Origin: Saccoglossus kowalevskii
Taxonomy: Eukaryota; Hemichordata; Enteropneusta; Harrimaniidae
DNA: 48,885 nucleotides
Assembly (NCBI RefSeq): GCF_000003605.2
Contig: NW_003119425.1
Span: 2,121,142 to 2,170,026, forward strand
Direction: 5' to 3'
The position numbers were made by a program, and so were the translations under genes. The notes beneath the pieces were generated by a model, which was not told the DNA's origin, searched no databases, and saw nothing but the letters and a program-made list of their open reading frames with translations. Positions 28,101 through 43,386 of this stretch are shown here, in pieces; position 1 is the first letter of the stretch, and each line of letters starts with the position of its first letter.

Positions 28101-31100
28101 TCAACGGACGTGCAGCAGTATCCTCGTAATAACTTTATTATACATCTTTTGCTCCCAGGAATACATCATTGGAATGCTGAAATCCAAGAACAGATTTAGC
28201 GAACTTCTTTGTGTGGAGTCCAGTCAAACCATGGGGCAGCCATGTTTGTTTTTTATTATTAGAGGACGCTTATGCGCATAATCATTCCATATTTGGAATT
28301 TGCATTTCCTAATATGGTAGGATAAAAATACCCAGTGCAATACTGCAAAACTACGGCATGCTGTAACTTATGGTGTTACGGTGACAGATGTATAATAATT
28401 GGCATAACTTACTAGTATTGGTGACAATTGGAACAATGATGGGGTTTGTGGCATTGCTTGTTGAATTGGTAGTCTGTTTCAATGTATAAATTGTCTGCGT
28501 TCCATTGGTCGTCATAATAGTCACAGCTACAACCTTCGTAGGAGTGTCCCAATTAAAGGTGATATTAAAGGTTTCTTCAGGAATGGTGAATATATCTGGT
28601 ATCTCTGTACTATCAGTAGCAATAGTGGTTGTAACGACAGCCTGGATTTTCTCAGTCCCAGTCGGAGTCATTAAAGAAACTTCAGTCACAACAGGTTTTA
28701 CCAGCGGGTTTAGAATCATGCTGCCGATAATGGTGGTGTTCATACTCACTATAAATAAAAGAAGAGTAACAAAAAAAAATTGTTGAAAATTTAGACACAG
28801 CTTCTTAGAGGCAGTTAGTCAGTCTGCTAAGTTACTTAACCATGTCATCTGTTGATGCTTTTCCTACTCATTTTGTAAATCTATGGATGCTTTTATCAGG
28901 CAATGTGTTCATGATAGCAATATACATAGCGATCTATAATGGCCAATAACCTACTACAGAATTCAACTTACCTCCTCTGAATGGTTCACAATTTGGTGGT
29001 GAGGACCCTTCAATATTGAAGTTAACAGTATAGGGTATAGTCCTACCATCTCGATCAACACACCAGGACAGGTCGTTATGCTGCTGCAGTGGTGAAAACG
29101 TGCCATTCTGGAGACACGTCAGACTGGTACGAAAACCAAGTTTCTTCATAATGTGTTGATGACGTGTACATGGTCCAAAATCTAAAACAATACGGGAGGT
29201 AATATATTATTTCAATTGAATATTAAATACCATTAATATATTCAATACTTTTAAAAAAAAATTTCGTTACTGTCATCAATCTCATATTCGTATATTTCTG
29301 CGATAAATACACAGAATATAAGTATGAGCCAACACTTATCATATAAAACGCATTTGATTCACATACTTTTGGGTGGATATTTGTGCATATTAATCACCTA
29401 ATTTGCATAATTAACATATTAAAGTATATCTCACTTGTAATTTTGTTCATTCCTTCAGGTAGTAATGCAGCTAATGGGTTGGTTTTGGTGACAACAGTTG
29501 TATCGTTAGTATTAATAACACTCACTGAAAATAAACATAGTACACCTATTAAAAACCTGCTCTCACAGAACATGTAGTGTAATATAATATATCTATAGAT
29601 ATAATAATAACAAGCAGCCTGTCAGCTGGAATAGCTCCACTGTTAGCAATGCACATTGCAATTAAAGAACAGAAGATATCCTTAGAAAAAGAACAAAATG
29701 TATAGTATCAAAACAATCGGACTTGCTGTTTTCAACAAGAATTCAAAAATATCACTTTTCACCAAAAATGACAAAAACTATCATCAAAATTAGAGAATTG
29801 AAGATATCATCATGAAATGAACAATCTAAGAGGGGTTTGCCCAAGGTACATATACAAATCTGAGAGTGGTCCACATGTAGAACCTATATATGTAATATCA
29901 AAGCAATTGGACTTGCGGTTTTTAACAAGAAGTCGAAAATATCCCTTTTTACCAAAAATGACAAAAATATTCACCAAAATTAGAGAATTAAAGATATCAT
30001 TACAAAATGAACAAATCTGAGAGAGGTCCACATGTAGTACCTATATATATAATATCAAAGCAATTGGACTTGCGGTTTTTAACAAGAAGTCTAAAATATC
30101 ACTTTTTACCAAAAATGAAAAAATATTCACCAAAATTAGACAATTGAAGATACCGGTATCATCATGAAATGAACAAACCTAGAGATCTACCCAAGGTACA
30201 TACACACCAAGTATCAAAGCATTCAGGCTTGTAGTTTTCAAGAAGAAGTCGAAAAAGTAAAAAATTGACACGAACGACAACGGACAATCACTCATATGAT
30301 AAGCTCCGCTCGTCAAAGTTGACAGCGGGGGCTAAGGAGTATTTATATATTGCCAGAATTCATTAAGTAGTTTGAAAAGTTACACCACACTATACGCTTT
30401 ACAAAAAAAAATATATTCATTTGGAAAATGTCTTTGTTCAAGTAGAAGAGAATTCCAGAGTTGTATGTGAAAAACCATGTACTTTGTATTTTTCGGCTTT
30501 GATTCGATATGATTCGTTCAATGCTGCAGGTTAATGCAAAAATTCACTCGTGTTAACAAATGAGCTTCCCTAACAGAAGATGTCTGAGAACTTAATCCTG
30601 TGGTACTGTAGGATACTTTATTTTCACTTGGAATTTATTTTCGCTATTTTCACTGAAGGGATAATTCCATGAAAATATAATCCAGCGGATATACATTTTT
30701 TCCTATATTTTACATTAATCTCATCAAAAATCAGTGAAAATAAATTCCAAGCAAAACGCCCAAAAAGCCTTTTTAGCGAAAATTTATTCCAGCAAAAATA
30801 AGGTATTCACAAAATGAAGCTGAGAAGGTTCACTCGTCATGCCTTAGAATCAAGATATGATTAAAACCATTTGTGGGCCATATTGGTTTGACAATCTGCT
30901 GAGTATTAAGTGATATCGCCAAATGCCAAATCGCCAAATTAACCCTTTGAATGCCACATTTTTTCATGCCAAAATTTGTCATGCATTTTACTTCAATTTT
31001 GAACCAAATAACCATAATTTCAAATTGACTACATGTTTTAACAAAAATTTTGTGGACAAAATCAGAAAAGACAAGTACGTATCAAGTTTTGTGAGTGGTG

Positions 31101-34100
31101 ACTAAGTTCGAAGTGTGAAAGGGTGAATGTGACGTAACAGCTGCTCTATATCAATTCTCGGGGGCGGACATGAAAACAAAGGCCAAAAACTTAAAGAAAA
31201 CGGTACTTTGGGATGGTTGTTAAGACTCCCCTGAACAGTGTAACAAGATAACCCAAGCATGTCCAACATGTATAAATTTGGTTGTCCAGGATTACTTCAA
31301 AGTTGATTTTGTGCTATTTTTTCAAATTTAGCTATTTTCACCAGCTCATCGACCGGCATTCCACAGCAGCTCGTGCAGAGCCCATAGAAATACATGGTGG
31401 TGGTGCGCGACTTAGCAACGTAGAATGTCTTGTGACGTAGCTCCGCCCCCGAGGATAGTACTATTTCCCTCTGAACACTAGATCGAATTAAGTTTAGATA
31501 ATTTACCTGTTGCGTACTGAGAACAAGTTGGTGGAGTATTCCAAGTTGGCGTGATGGTCTCTGGAATTATGACATTATTGACATCCAGACATGCACACAC
31601 ATATCTGTCACACTGTAGTGGTTCAAAATATCCATTAGGTTTACAATCAGGAAGTTTGTTATCCTTATTCATCATTGTTAAAATTTGGTGCATTCGAAAG
31701 CAAGGTCGTAGATCTGAAATGACAAAAACAAAAAAATCAAGCTTGCAGCTGATGCAGAGAAAATGATTGTATTATTAGGGAATCTAAGCAAGCATTACCA
31801 GAGGACCTGCTCACAGCAAGCAGTACCAGAGATGTTTCTCACAGCAAGCAGTACCAGAGGAGCTTTTCTCAGCAAGCATTACCAGAGTAGCTTCTCTCAG
31901 CAAGGATTACCAGAGGAGCTTCTCTCAGCAAGGATTACCAGAGGAGCTTTTCTCAGCAAGCATTACCAGAGTAGCTTCTCCAAGCAAGCATTACCAGAGG
32001 AGCTTCTCTCAGCATGGATTACCAGAGGAGCTTCTCTCAGCAAGGATTACCAGAGTAGCTTCTCACAGCAAGCATTACCAGAGGAGCTTCTCTCAGCAAG
32101 GATTACCAGAGGAGCTTCTCTCAGCAAGGATTACCAGAGTAGCTTCTCTCAGCAAGGATTACCAGAGGAGCTTTTCTCAGCAAGCATTACCAGAGGAGCT
32201 TCTCCAAGCAAGCATTACCAGAGGAGCTTCTCTCAGCATGGATTACCAGAGGAGCTTCTCTCAGCAAGGATTACCAGAGTAGCTTCTCACAGCAAGCATT
32301 ACCAGAGGAGCTTCTCTCAGCATGGATTACCAGAGGAGCTTCTCTCAGCAAGGATTACCAGAGTAGCTTCTCACAGCAAGCATTACCAGAGGAGCTTCTC
32401 TCAGCAAGGATTACCAGAGTAGCTTCTCACAGCAAGCATTACCAGAGGAGCCTCTCTCAGCATGGATTACCAGAGGAGCTTCTCTCAGCAAGGATTACCA
32501 GAGTAGCTTCTCTCAGCAAGGATTACCAGAGGAGCTTTTCTCAGCAAGCATTACCAGAGTAGCTTCTCCAAGCAAGCATTACCAGAGGAGCTTCTCTCAG
32601 CAAGGATTACCAGAGTAGCTTCTCACAGCATGATTACCAGAGGAGATTCTCTCAGCAAGCATTACCAGAGAAGTTTCTCTCAGCAAGCATTACCAGAGTA
32701 GCTTCTCACAGCAAGGATTACCAGAGCAGCATTTAACAGCAATCATTTCCAGAGTAGCTTCTCATAGCTCGCATTGCCAGAGTAGTTCCTATAAACTCGG
32801 GCGGAAATTGTGTTCGAAAAAGACAACACATTATCTACTCGAAAAACAGGATCTGACAAAATGATTCAAGATAAATTATAAATCAGATCAGCCCATTACA
32901 GGTGATACTTACTAGTGTTTTCAACAATAGGTACAACTATTGGAGCGGTAGTGGTAACTGTGGTCTGTTTGATGGTTGATTCAGGGACAGTATAGACAAC
33001 TCTCTGCCCCATGGATGTAGGTATCGACATTGGTGTAATAACTGGAATGGCCACTGGTATTGGTGGTACAGCAGAAGTTGTTGTCAAATTTACTGAAAAG
33101 TTAAAACATATTAGGAGGTCATTTATATTTTTAAATTTCATTACAATGGTTAGTCTATATGCAAGTCAAATTCAAATGTTGCTTTCTACTGAGCATGTTA
33201 CTGAGCATATATGCAATGCATGATGGGAGAGGAATTCAAATGTTGCCCTACTGAGTATGTTACTGAGCATATATGCAATGCATGATGGGAGAGGAATTCA
33301 AATGTTGCCCTACTGAGTATGTTACTGAGCATATATGCAATGCATGATGGGAGAGGAATTCAAATGTTGCCCTACTGAGTATGTTACTGAGCATATATGC
33401 AATGCATGATGGGAGAGGAATTCAAATGTTGCCCTACTGAGCATGTTACTGAGCATATATGCAATGCATGATGGGAGAGGAATTCAAATGTTGCCCTACT
33501 GAGCATGTTACTGAGCATATATGCAATGCATGATGGGAGAGGAATTCAAATGTTGCCCTACTGAGTATGTTACTGACAAAATAATTATCTCCTGCGATTC
33601 AAGGGGACATTAGCATACTGACAACCAAAGAAATCAAAGCCATATTATGCATGTATTATGTATGGAGTTTAAGAGGTTATAACCAATGCAGAGGTCACTC
33701 ACCATTTCTGAAGATCTCACAGTTTGGAATGTAAGTTGTTTTAGTTATCGGTGTCACTGTACCAGGTATTGTTCTACCTTGCACATCCACGCAGTAATAA
33801 ACATTATTCGTCGACTGCAGAGGTGTAAATGTACCATTCTCAGCCTCACATTGCATGCTGGGTAAAGCCATATTGGTAGTGGTTCTCATTGTACTGTAGC
33901 AAACTAAAAAACAAAACAAAAACATTGAGTGATTTTAATAAGAGATTCTCTCATTTTCAGGCATAATTTGCCCTTTTCTAAGCTAATCGGGAAACACCTA
34001 GTTTATTAAATTTTCAAAACTCAACTTTCATTGGCTTATTAAAGTATTAATATTAACACCCTGTCTTGATTACATATTCTACAGTTTATTCGAACATGTT

Positions 34101-37100
34101 TATCGGCCAGCAATTAATAAATAAACAAACAAACAAACAAATAAATAAATAAATAAACAAACAAACAAATAAATAAATCATAAACAATCATACTTACTCG
34201 TGTCCCTCTTTTCAGTAATGCCATGAGTAGCTGTGGTTGCCATAGTAACAGCAGTCCCAGTTGTATTGACAATAGTTACTAGAAAACATAAATAATGGTT
34301 ATAAGATGAAGCTGATAAAAAAAAAGATTATAAACAATACAATTCACTGCATCTTCAAAGTTTGCTGTATTGCACAGATTATGAATATTTTAATTTATTA
34401 GAAATGTGAATTCAAATTATGGAAAGATTAATAATAATTAATAAAATATGCAATATTTCCAAAAATTGCATCACCTTGTTGTTCAGTTCAATTCTTTAAC
34501 CACCAAATAGTTGGATTAAGAAGATGTAACGTTATATTACAAAGACACCACAAAGTATGCGTATCAGAGAATATGCAGTAGCATCAATTTATTCGGTAGA
34601 TAAACCCTGTACCGTCTTTGTGCATACTTTGCGGTATCCTTGTAATAACCTCATTATTATATGTAAGTCACTGCTACTATGTACTCACCATTCCAATATT
34701 TATCACATACGAGCGTCAGAGTCTTGGTGTACGGCGTAATTGGGGCAGCAGTTCCTGGTATGATAGTACCCTGGGTGTCAATACAGTAACATACTTTGCT
34801 AGTACATTGCAAAGGCGTAAATGTGCTGTTAGCGTGACAAGTTGGTGGTTTAACGCCCATCGCCATGGCAACTTCTTGCATTTTGATGCAGGTTGGTGTG
34901 GCTGTAAAATAAGCAAATTATTAAAAAATCATGATTCGCAAAATATTAAAAAATCATGATTTGTGGTGGATACACTTTCAAAATAATTGGCCGAAATATA
35001 GTTCAATTTAAAATTGTGGGAACTGTCATAGGAAACTGTCTCAAATTTTGAAGTCTAGGAAGATGGGAAAGTTTTGTAGCATTGAGAGATTACAGTGGCC
35101 GTTAAAACAAAATGATCAGGAAAAATGCTATCTCCCTACCAATTGCTCTTGCAAAAGTGTAATATTTCTAGAAATCTTGCCAGCAGCATATTATTTTGTT
35201 CTCATTTTTATGTATTAAAATTATTTTATTATTTATTTAATATTCACTATTGGCCACTGATCTTGATAAATAATTTGGAAACAATTAATATGAAGAAAAA
35301 TTATATGAATGGTGACAAAAACTGATGCTGAAAGAGTTGGTAACACTTACTTGTTGTATCTATGGTCTCGGCAGGTGCTCCCGGCACATAATTTACTTCC
35401 GGTCCGGTTGGAAGGAAGGAAGTGAGAGCAGTGACTGATGGCAACACCTTTGGCATTGGGAGACTGGCAGCACTGGTACACAGATTAACTGTCATATAAA
35501 TTACAATAATTAATGCAAAGTTAATAGCGTTTGTCACGCTTGCGAAATGTTCTAAAAATAGAACTGATGTGATCATACACTCCATGACATTTTCAATCTC
35601 AACTAAACTTTTTAGTTGTTTGATGATTTGTTGTGAACCAAATGCTAATTAAAACACCAAAATTAATAACAATTAGTAAATGCTTTGATATTAATCCGTT
35701 TCTTACTTTAGTTGATCAATTAACAACAAGTGACAGAGGACATTCAATTTCATAATTATTTTGTATTGAAAGCGAGAGAGTTGTTACCTACGTATGCGTC
35801 AGATGGTCATAGCGTGTCATTGTTTACAAACAAGCATCTACCTATGAGTCTTTGCGTTTTTAGCTCGTGTTGTTATCGTCGCTTGGGACACAATTCCCGC
35901 GCGTCCGCAGGTGACGACCCTCTCGCTTTAATTATTTAAACATCATAATTTCCCTCCTAAAATGTTGGTGCTACATTTTTCACATTTTTAAGTATTTTCT
36001 AGAATTTATTTGAAATTATTAATTTTGGATCAAATAGACAGAATTTTTTATTTTCAACAGGTCTGATTTATTTAAAAATGATTTATGTTTAATTTTGTGA
36101 TAAAAGTTACTTTAGCAAAGTATAAATTTTCAGAAAGCTGTAGTATAGGCGAACATGACTGCTGTACACAATTTGATGAAGTTACAAAATAACCGAGAAG
36201 TCGCTCACATTCATAGACATTGCTGATTGTTCAGTCGAACATCAGTGTAACAGTCACATTTGGTTTTTGTCTGTGAGGTTTGGGGACAAGGTTGAAACAA
36301 TATGTGAGTTTCCCCATGATGCATTTCACTTGTTGGTTTCACGTTTATTTGTGAGAGACAAAAGAACGCTACATTATTATGTAAATATTGTTTTGCCGTT
36401 CTAAGTAAGGAGGTAATCCCTCTATTGTTTACTTCAGTAAGATGTACATGGTAGGTGCTTTCAAAGACAATATGATGTTTCATTGACACACGGGCATTTT
36501 TAATGCTGTAACTAGTTAAGTCTGGCACACCAGCATGCAACAGAAAATTGTACAGTGATATTCAAAAAATATTACTATAGTTATAGAATTTGATAATTTA
36601 AAGCGAGAGAGTAGTCACCTGCACATGCGTCAGATGGCCATAGTGTGTCTTTGTTTATAAACAAGCGTCTACGCATGAGCCTTTTCGTTTTTAGCATGTG
36701 TTGTTATCGTCGCTTACGTGCACAGGTGACGACCCTCCCGATTTAAATTTTTTGAACAAAATAAAAGTAAAAACATATAATAATAAGACATACATGTAAG
36801 GTACCACAACAGTTTAGTTTCTGCTTTCAGAAGCTTGATTCCTACAGCCATCTACATTCTGAATTTTTTTTGGAATACATTTCCCAATCAGTCACTAAAA
36901 TCGTTTTGACTCAGTTTAATCAGTTCAATTAGACAGAAAACTCAAGCTGCAACATGGGAGTACAGCATGATACACACACATTGTAAACTCCATTCAAGAT
37001 TTATTAAATACGCATACCCATTCTGTAGATCTCACAGTTTGGACGTTTAGTCGTTGACGTGAGCGGTGTCATGGTACCAGGGATTAATACGCCCTTCAAA

Positions 37101-40100
37101 TCAACGCAGAATGCTGCGCTATTGTATTCTTGGTACGGATTGAATGTGCCGTTCTCGTTGTGGCACGTCAGGTGCCAGAGATTCAGATCTCTTGTCATGT
37201 GACCTTGTTTGAGACATCGTTGTTCAACTGTAAAAACAAAAAAAAGTCCTTTGAACACAAAAAGTATATAAGTGTAATACAATATTTATATAAAGTATTA
37301 CAAGATGAAAAATATACTTGTCATTAATTATTTAAATAAATGTATATGGCAATTGTGGATGCACAATATCTTGTTTGACATAGAATAAATACAACATACA
37401 TTGTTTGAAATCTGAACGATGCGCTGCTACACCTTATAAATAATTTCAATAATTCATTTCTGATTGTCTGGTCAGCATAATGCTAACTGTAAACAAGATA
37501 AATTTTCTTTAATAAGGCCAGACTTTTTTTATTCCTTGTTTCTCGAGTTTTTATAAGGGAATTTTTTTTTAGGAGGGTGGACAAAAAATTAAATTAATTC
37601 TTCTTTTTCACTAGATTTGTGTGATTCTCAAAGAATTGTAAGTGAGATCATTGATTGAAGAGAAGAAATGAAATAAAATTTTATTCCATTTATAACCTTG
37701 TTTCATTGATCATGATACTCCCATGAAAATCGGGTTTGTTATGCGGCGGGCGAAAAAAAAATGAAGATAAAAATAATTTTTTTTTAGCAATTTTTTGCAC
37801 TTACAATTCGGCGGGCGCGAAAAATTACGCCGAAATAAAATTTTATTTTTATTTTTTAACAGCGACACTTTTTTAATAGCAAATATTCATAAATGACGAA
37901 TTAGTCACATGACTCACCTGCTGGGTTCTCTATGCTGGAAGACGAGTAAGCTGGAGTTATATCAACTGTAGTAATAAAAAAAAACACAGGAAACTTGAGA
38001 TTATATAAATTAGCTAGGCAATATAATAAAATAAAGCAATTAAAAGAACTACATATATATTTTGTTGGAATGGTAAATATTGCTTGACATTATTAAATTT
38101 TTTAATGTATTTTTGACCTAACCTGCGCTGAAATCCTGGCACTTCAATGATGGCACTGGTGTACCTGGATACATTGGCGTAATTGTATGTACAAGTACAG
38201 TACCCCAGACATCCACGCAGTATGTCACATTATTAATTGTTTGTTGTGGAATAAATGTACCATCTTTATTACATTGTGCTGGTTCAGCTCCCATGAGCTC
38301 AGCAATCAATTGTTGTTTTCTACAATGTGGCATGCCTGAAAACAAACAGGGAACCAGAATCAACAACGATGACGATAACAACAAGGGCAGACATTTTTCG
38401 GTCACATAGATTTCCCCTCATTTATGATGATATGGACAACGTAAAAATTGAAATAATATTGTGAAAAATGAACATATTAAATTCCATGTAGCAGAATTAA
38501 TTTTCATTATATTCAAAATGGCCGCTTGGATTACCTAAAAACAAGAAAACAATGATGAGTTCTCAACATTTTTACATAATGAAAACAGTATGTTATACAA
38601 CTATGAATATATGTAGAATACAATTGTGATGTTAGTTTACTAGTTGGGCAAGCTTTAAAGGCCCAGGTATACTATAAATACGCTCCTAAACAATAGGGGT
38701 TATTTCCTTGCTTGTCACGCTGTAGTAAACAGCTCCAGCGAAGCTCCGGTAAAAACGTGTTTTCTCGAACTTACAGGTCGATTATGTCGTGCCAAAGTGG
38801 ATGCATGTGACTATGAATATCACAGCAGTGACTGTGTGTAGTATTTATGACAATAAATAGTGTACGAGCTGAGATTTTGGCGGATAAAAGTCAAAAACAC
38901 GAACCAGGGAAAGGGACGCGCTACTAATCTTGAATAATTAACTACTGTCGATCAAAGTCACATTATGTTGGACCGCTGAAACAGGATGTGTCATAGGCTA
39001 TGCAAGTGATTAACAACACTCATTAGCATAGCCACACCTCCAATTCACACTTGCTCGGGGCAAGTGAATTGGACCTTTAAGAGGAATTCTGGCCTAAAAG
39101 TTGACGAGTCTATTCAAATCATTGTTAATCAAATTGTTAATCCAAACTGCATATAGCATATAGAATAAACACCTCCTGTAACAGTTGTATACATAAGCAA
39201 AAGATGGTTGGGCCATACAAATTACATTTCCCATGATGCAATTGTGCAATATCCCAGACATTATAGTGCTATGGTTTAAGACTATTATTAAAGGCTCCAA
39301 TATGATGTTCTTCATGAAATTACCCAAAAATATTGTTCCAGAACAATTAAAATGTGTAAAACATTGTTTTTAAATGTGAGGACGTCATTAGATGAAAAGA
39401 TTGGCGACCCCGATAAAGTTGCCAAGACAACAAAACCTATGATGGCAACTTACTCTTTGTAGTGATCGGTGATGTTGCAATGGTGTGTGGGTAATTAGGT
39501 ACATTCCATACAGTGGTTGGACCTTCTGGCTTCTGTACGGTGACCGGCGTTAACAACGGCATAGGTGGAACAGTAATAGAAGTACTCAAATTGACTGCAA
39601 AACAAATACAAGTCATTGTCAATGACATAGCCTTTATTTGTATTATAGACACGAGATATATATATGACATATTATTATACATCTTTTCCTCCCACGAATA
39701 CATAATGGGAATGCCAAAATCCAAAACATTTAGAACAGATTTAGCGAACTTCTTTTTTGTGGGGTCCGGTCTAAACCGGGAGCAGCCATGTTTGTTTTTT
39801 ATTATTAGAGGATGCTTACATGCATAATTGTTCCATATTTGGAATTCACATTTCCTAATATGGTAGGATGAAAATACCCAGTGCAATACCGCAAAATAAC
39901 GGCACGCTGTTACTTATGGCGTTACGGTGACAGATGTATTATAATAATATGTGATATATGTGATGAAGTTTCAACTTGATTGATCCAGGCATGTTGAATA
40001 TATATATCAGAAACTGCATTCTTTGAAACAAAATGGCTGCCAGCCAGCCATTTTGAACTTGATCCAAATAATAAAATGATGTGCATGTACAAATTTTATA

Positions 40101-43100
40101 GAAAATCCATTCATGCATGCCTGAGATCGAATTCCAGAATGGTGAAACAAAATGCATGTGCCAGACATAATAATGCCTGAAGTTTGAACTAGATCTGCCT
40201 AAGCATGTGTGAGGTCAATCCATAAGTACCTATTTTCAGATATTTCAGATTAATATTAAAAACAAAACGTAGTAACAAACATCCTCCCTGAATTGTAACA
40301 TGGTATTTAAGTGCATGTTATATGTATTTCCATTTAAAATTGGTTATCTCATGCACAGTCTGATACACATTTGCAAACCTACCAATAAAATCTTTACAGA
40401 AAACAAGATGTCAGAAAATCAAAATGCAAAAAATCTTTTAATGAGTTGGTTTTTAAACCCAGTATAGTATTCTCATGGGATTTGGGCGATACATTACCAA
40501 GTATAGCATTACAAGATAAATGATTTACTTTATTGAACACATACAACAATGCATATTTCCACTGAGATCAGTGACCTTTGAATGTGTATAATCAGTGATC
40601 AGTCGAGTAGAAACAGTCAAAATATTTTATCAGATTTTTTCTATTTTGCATGATATTTTTATACAGAACATCAGTTGTTCATACTCAGGAAAGACTTTAT
40701 ACTGATGAATAAGGTGACCAAGTTTGGAATAGAATTAGTAAAGTTATTGTGCACACAATAACAATTATTAACGGCGACAACAACGACGATGACGACAATG
40801 CCGGACAGAAATTTTCCCCTTAATATACTTTTCCCTTCCATTTTTGATGGTACGGGCAAGGTAATAACATTTTTCAAAAGTTGATATAAATGACAGTAGT
40901 GAAATGCAGAAAGGGCATCCTATACAACTGACCAACAAGGTAAAAGACATTCTCCCAGCATTACCGTATCTGAATTGTTCACAAGAAGGACGTCCCATCT
41001 TATCAACTAAAGTGACAGTTCGTGGAATAGTTACACCATTTATATCAACACAGTAACAAACGTTCTCCCAGCATTGTAATGGAGTGAAGGTACCATTCTC
41101 AGAATGACATGTTAGGGGTTCAATACCATGCTGTCTTGCTAACTGTCGATGCTTGGTACAAACAGGAATATCTGAAATAACACAATATATACAAGGGAAT
41201 GCAAACAAAATAAGAATAAGGTAAGCAGGTATGTATGTTCTGATTGGTTATACAGCAGATTTGGATGTTCTAATTGGTTACCGAGTGGTAAATAAAATAT
41301 GCCCATGTTCTGATTGGTTATTAAAAACAACATACATTCAAGTTCTGATTGGTTAAAACAACATCATCCAAGTTCTGATTGGTTAAAACAACATCATCCA
41401 AGTTCTGATTGGTTAAAACAACATACATCTAAGTTCTGATTGGTTAAAACAACATACATCTAAGTTCTGATTGGTTAAAACAACATACATCTAAGTTCTG
41501 ATTGGTTAAAACAACATACATCCAAGTTCTGATTGGTTAAAACAACATCATCCAAGTTCTGATTGGTTAAAACAACATACATCTAAGTTCTGATTGGTTA
41601 AAACAACATCATCCAAGTTCTGATTGGTTAAAACAATATACATCTAAGTTCTGATTGGTTAAAACAACATCATCCAAGTTCTGATTGGTTAAAACAACAT
41701 CATCCAAGTTCTGATTGGTTAAAACAACATACATCTAAGTTCTGATTGGTTAAAACAACATCATCCAAGTTCTGATTGGTTAAAACAACATCATCCAAGT
41801 TCTGATTGGTTAAAACAACATACATCTAAGTTCTGATTGGTTAAAACAACATCATCCAAGTTCTGATTGGTTAAAACAACATAAAGTCCCATGTTCTAAT
41901 TAGATAAAATACATGTCAATGAAACTCTGAATCTAATATTATACCTCAGTTCAGACTTTACAAAAACAAGAAAAATATTATTATGCAAGTTCTTGACTTT
42001 AATTTTGTTAATAAACACAAGTAAAAATCAATGAAAATAGATAGTTTTTTGTTGTTGTTCTTTTAAATTTTCAACCAGCCATGCACTATCTTATCACCAT
42101 TCAACGGCTAAAACAAAGTGTCATTGATTACAATAATGAAAAAAACAAATACATACGTTTGGTTGTTGTAATAATTGCTCCTGTTTCGGTCACATCCACT
42201 GTGGTTTGCACAGTATTAGGTGAAGTAAGAGTCACTGCAAAAGTTCATGAAAACAATATATTACATAAAAACAATTATAAGAACTGTAATACACTGGATT
42301 GCTGTCATACACACAACAAATATGACCATACAATGTAACTGAGTAGACTTATCATACACATGTACTTCTGTAAAACCATTTATTTTTTCACTATTTTTCA
42401 CCCTTTGAGCTTCATTAAATAAATAATAAAATAATTTTAAGTTCATAAAATTTCCATGGAAACAATAAATTATAATGTTACGTTCAGATGGATTCAATTT
42501 ATAAGATTTCAATTATCAGCGAAAATAGTAAAATTAAAACTCAGTGAATAATTAATGAATTTATATTTATTTTAATTGTTAATATACTGAAGTCAACAAT
42601 TCTGCATTGTGAATTGTTGTTATACACAGAAATATTTTACCGATAAGCTAGAGAGAGAACTAATAGTTCCCAATAAACCAGCAATAGTCTATCATGATGC
42701 TCAGCAGAACCAGTGATGTTTTTAATCAAGATTGATTAAAAAGATATAAATGTTATTTTAGCATAAATACTAAATAAAAAAAACACTTTGTTTCAATATA
42801 AACCTAAACGTAGGTTTATTTTATCTGAAATATATTGAACAATCAATATTTTTAAATCATTTAAATTTGAAAAACACACAAACATACTGTGAAAGGGTTA
42901 ATTATTTACTGGGTTTTAATTTTGCTTATTTTGCTGACTGGAAAATGCGCTAAATTAAAACCCAGTGAATATGTAAAATTTAGCATAGAACACATTATCT
43001 AAATGATAAAACTTACAGTGAATTTAAAACCCACTGAATATGCCTGAAATGGTAAACCAGCGAAATTTAAACCCAGTGAAAATTAGTCATTTTACAGTAT

Positions 43101-43339
43101 TTTGTCTGATATACATGAACATACCGATACTTACCATTCCTGTATTTTTCACAGTTTAATTGATGTCTTAGTTTAAGCATGCCTGGTATAATCATCCCCT
43201 GTGTGTCCACACATGTACAAATATCTTCTTTACACTGCATGGGGCTAAATGTCCCATTCTCAGGATGACAGAATAGATGATCTATTCCAAAGGCAATCAG
43301 CATTCGGGACATACGATTACACATAGTTTGAGCTGGGTG

Positions 43340-43386
<47 letters not shown>

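Noticed and set aside
31763-32422. 219-codon plus-strand open frame
   Set aside because: It runs entirely through the 28-bp minisatellite. Since 28 is not divisible by three, the frame simply cycles through all three readings of the unit; no start context, splice sites or domain.
36211-36540. 109-codon minus-strand frame in intron E11-E12
   Set aside because: No recognisable domain, no suitable phase 1 splice sites, and it would break the alternating exon pattern.
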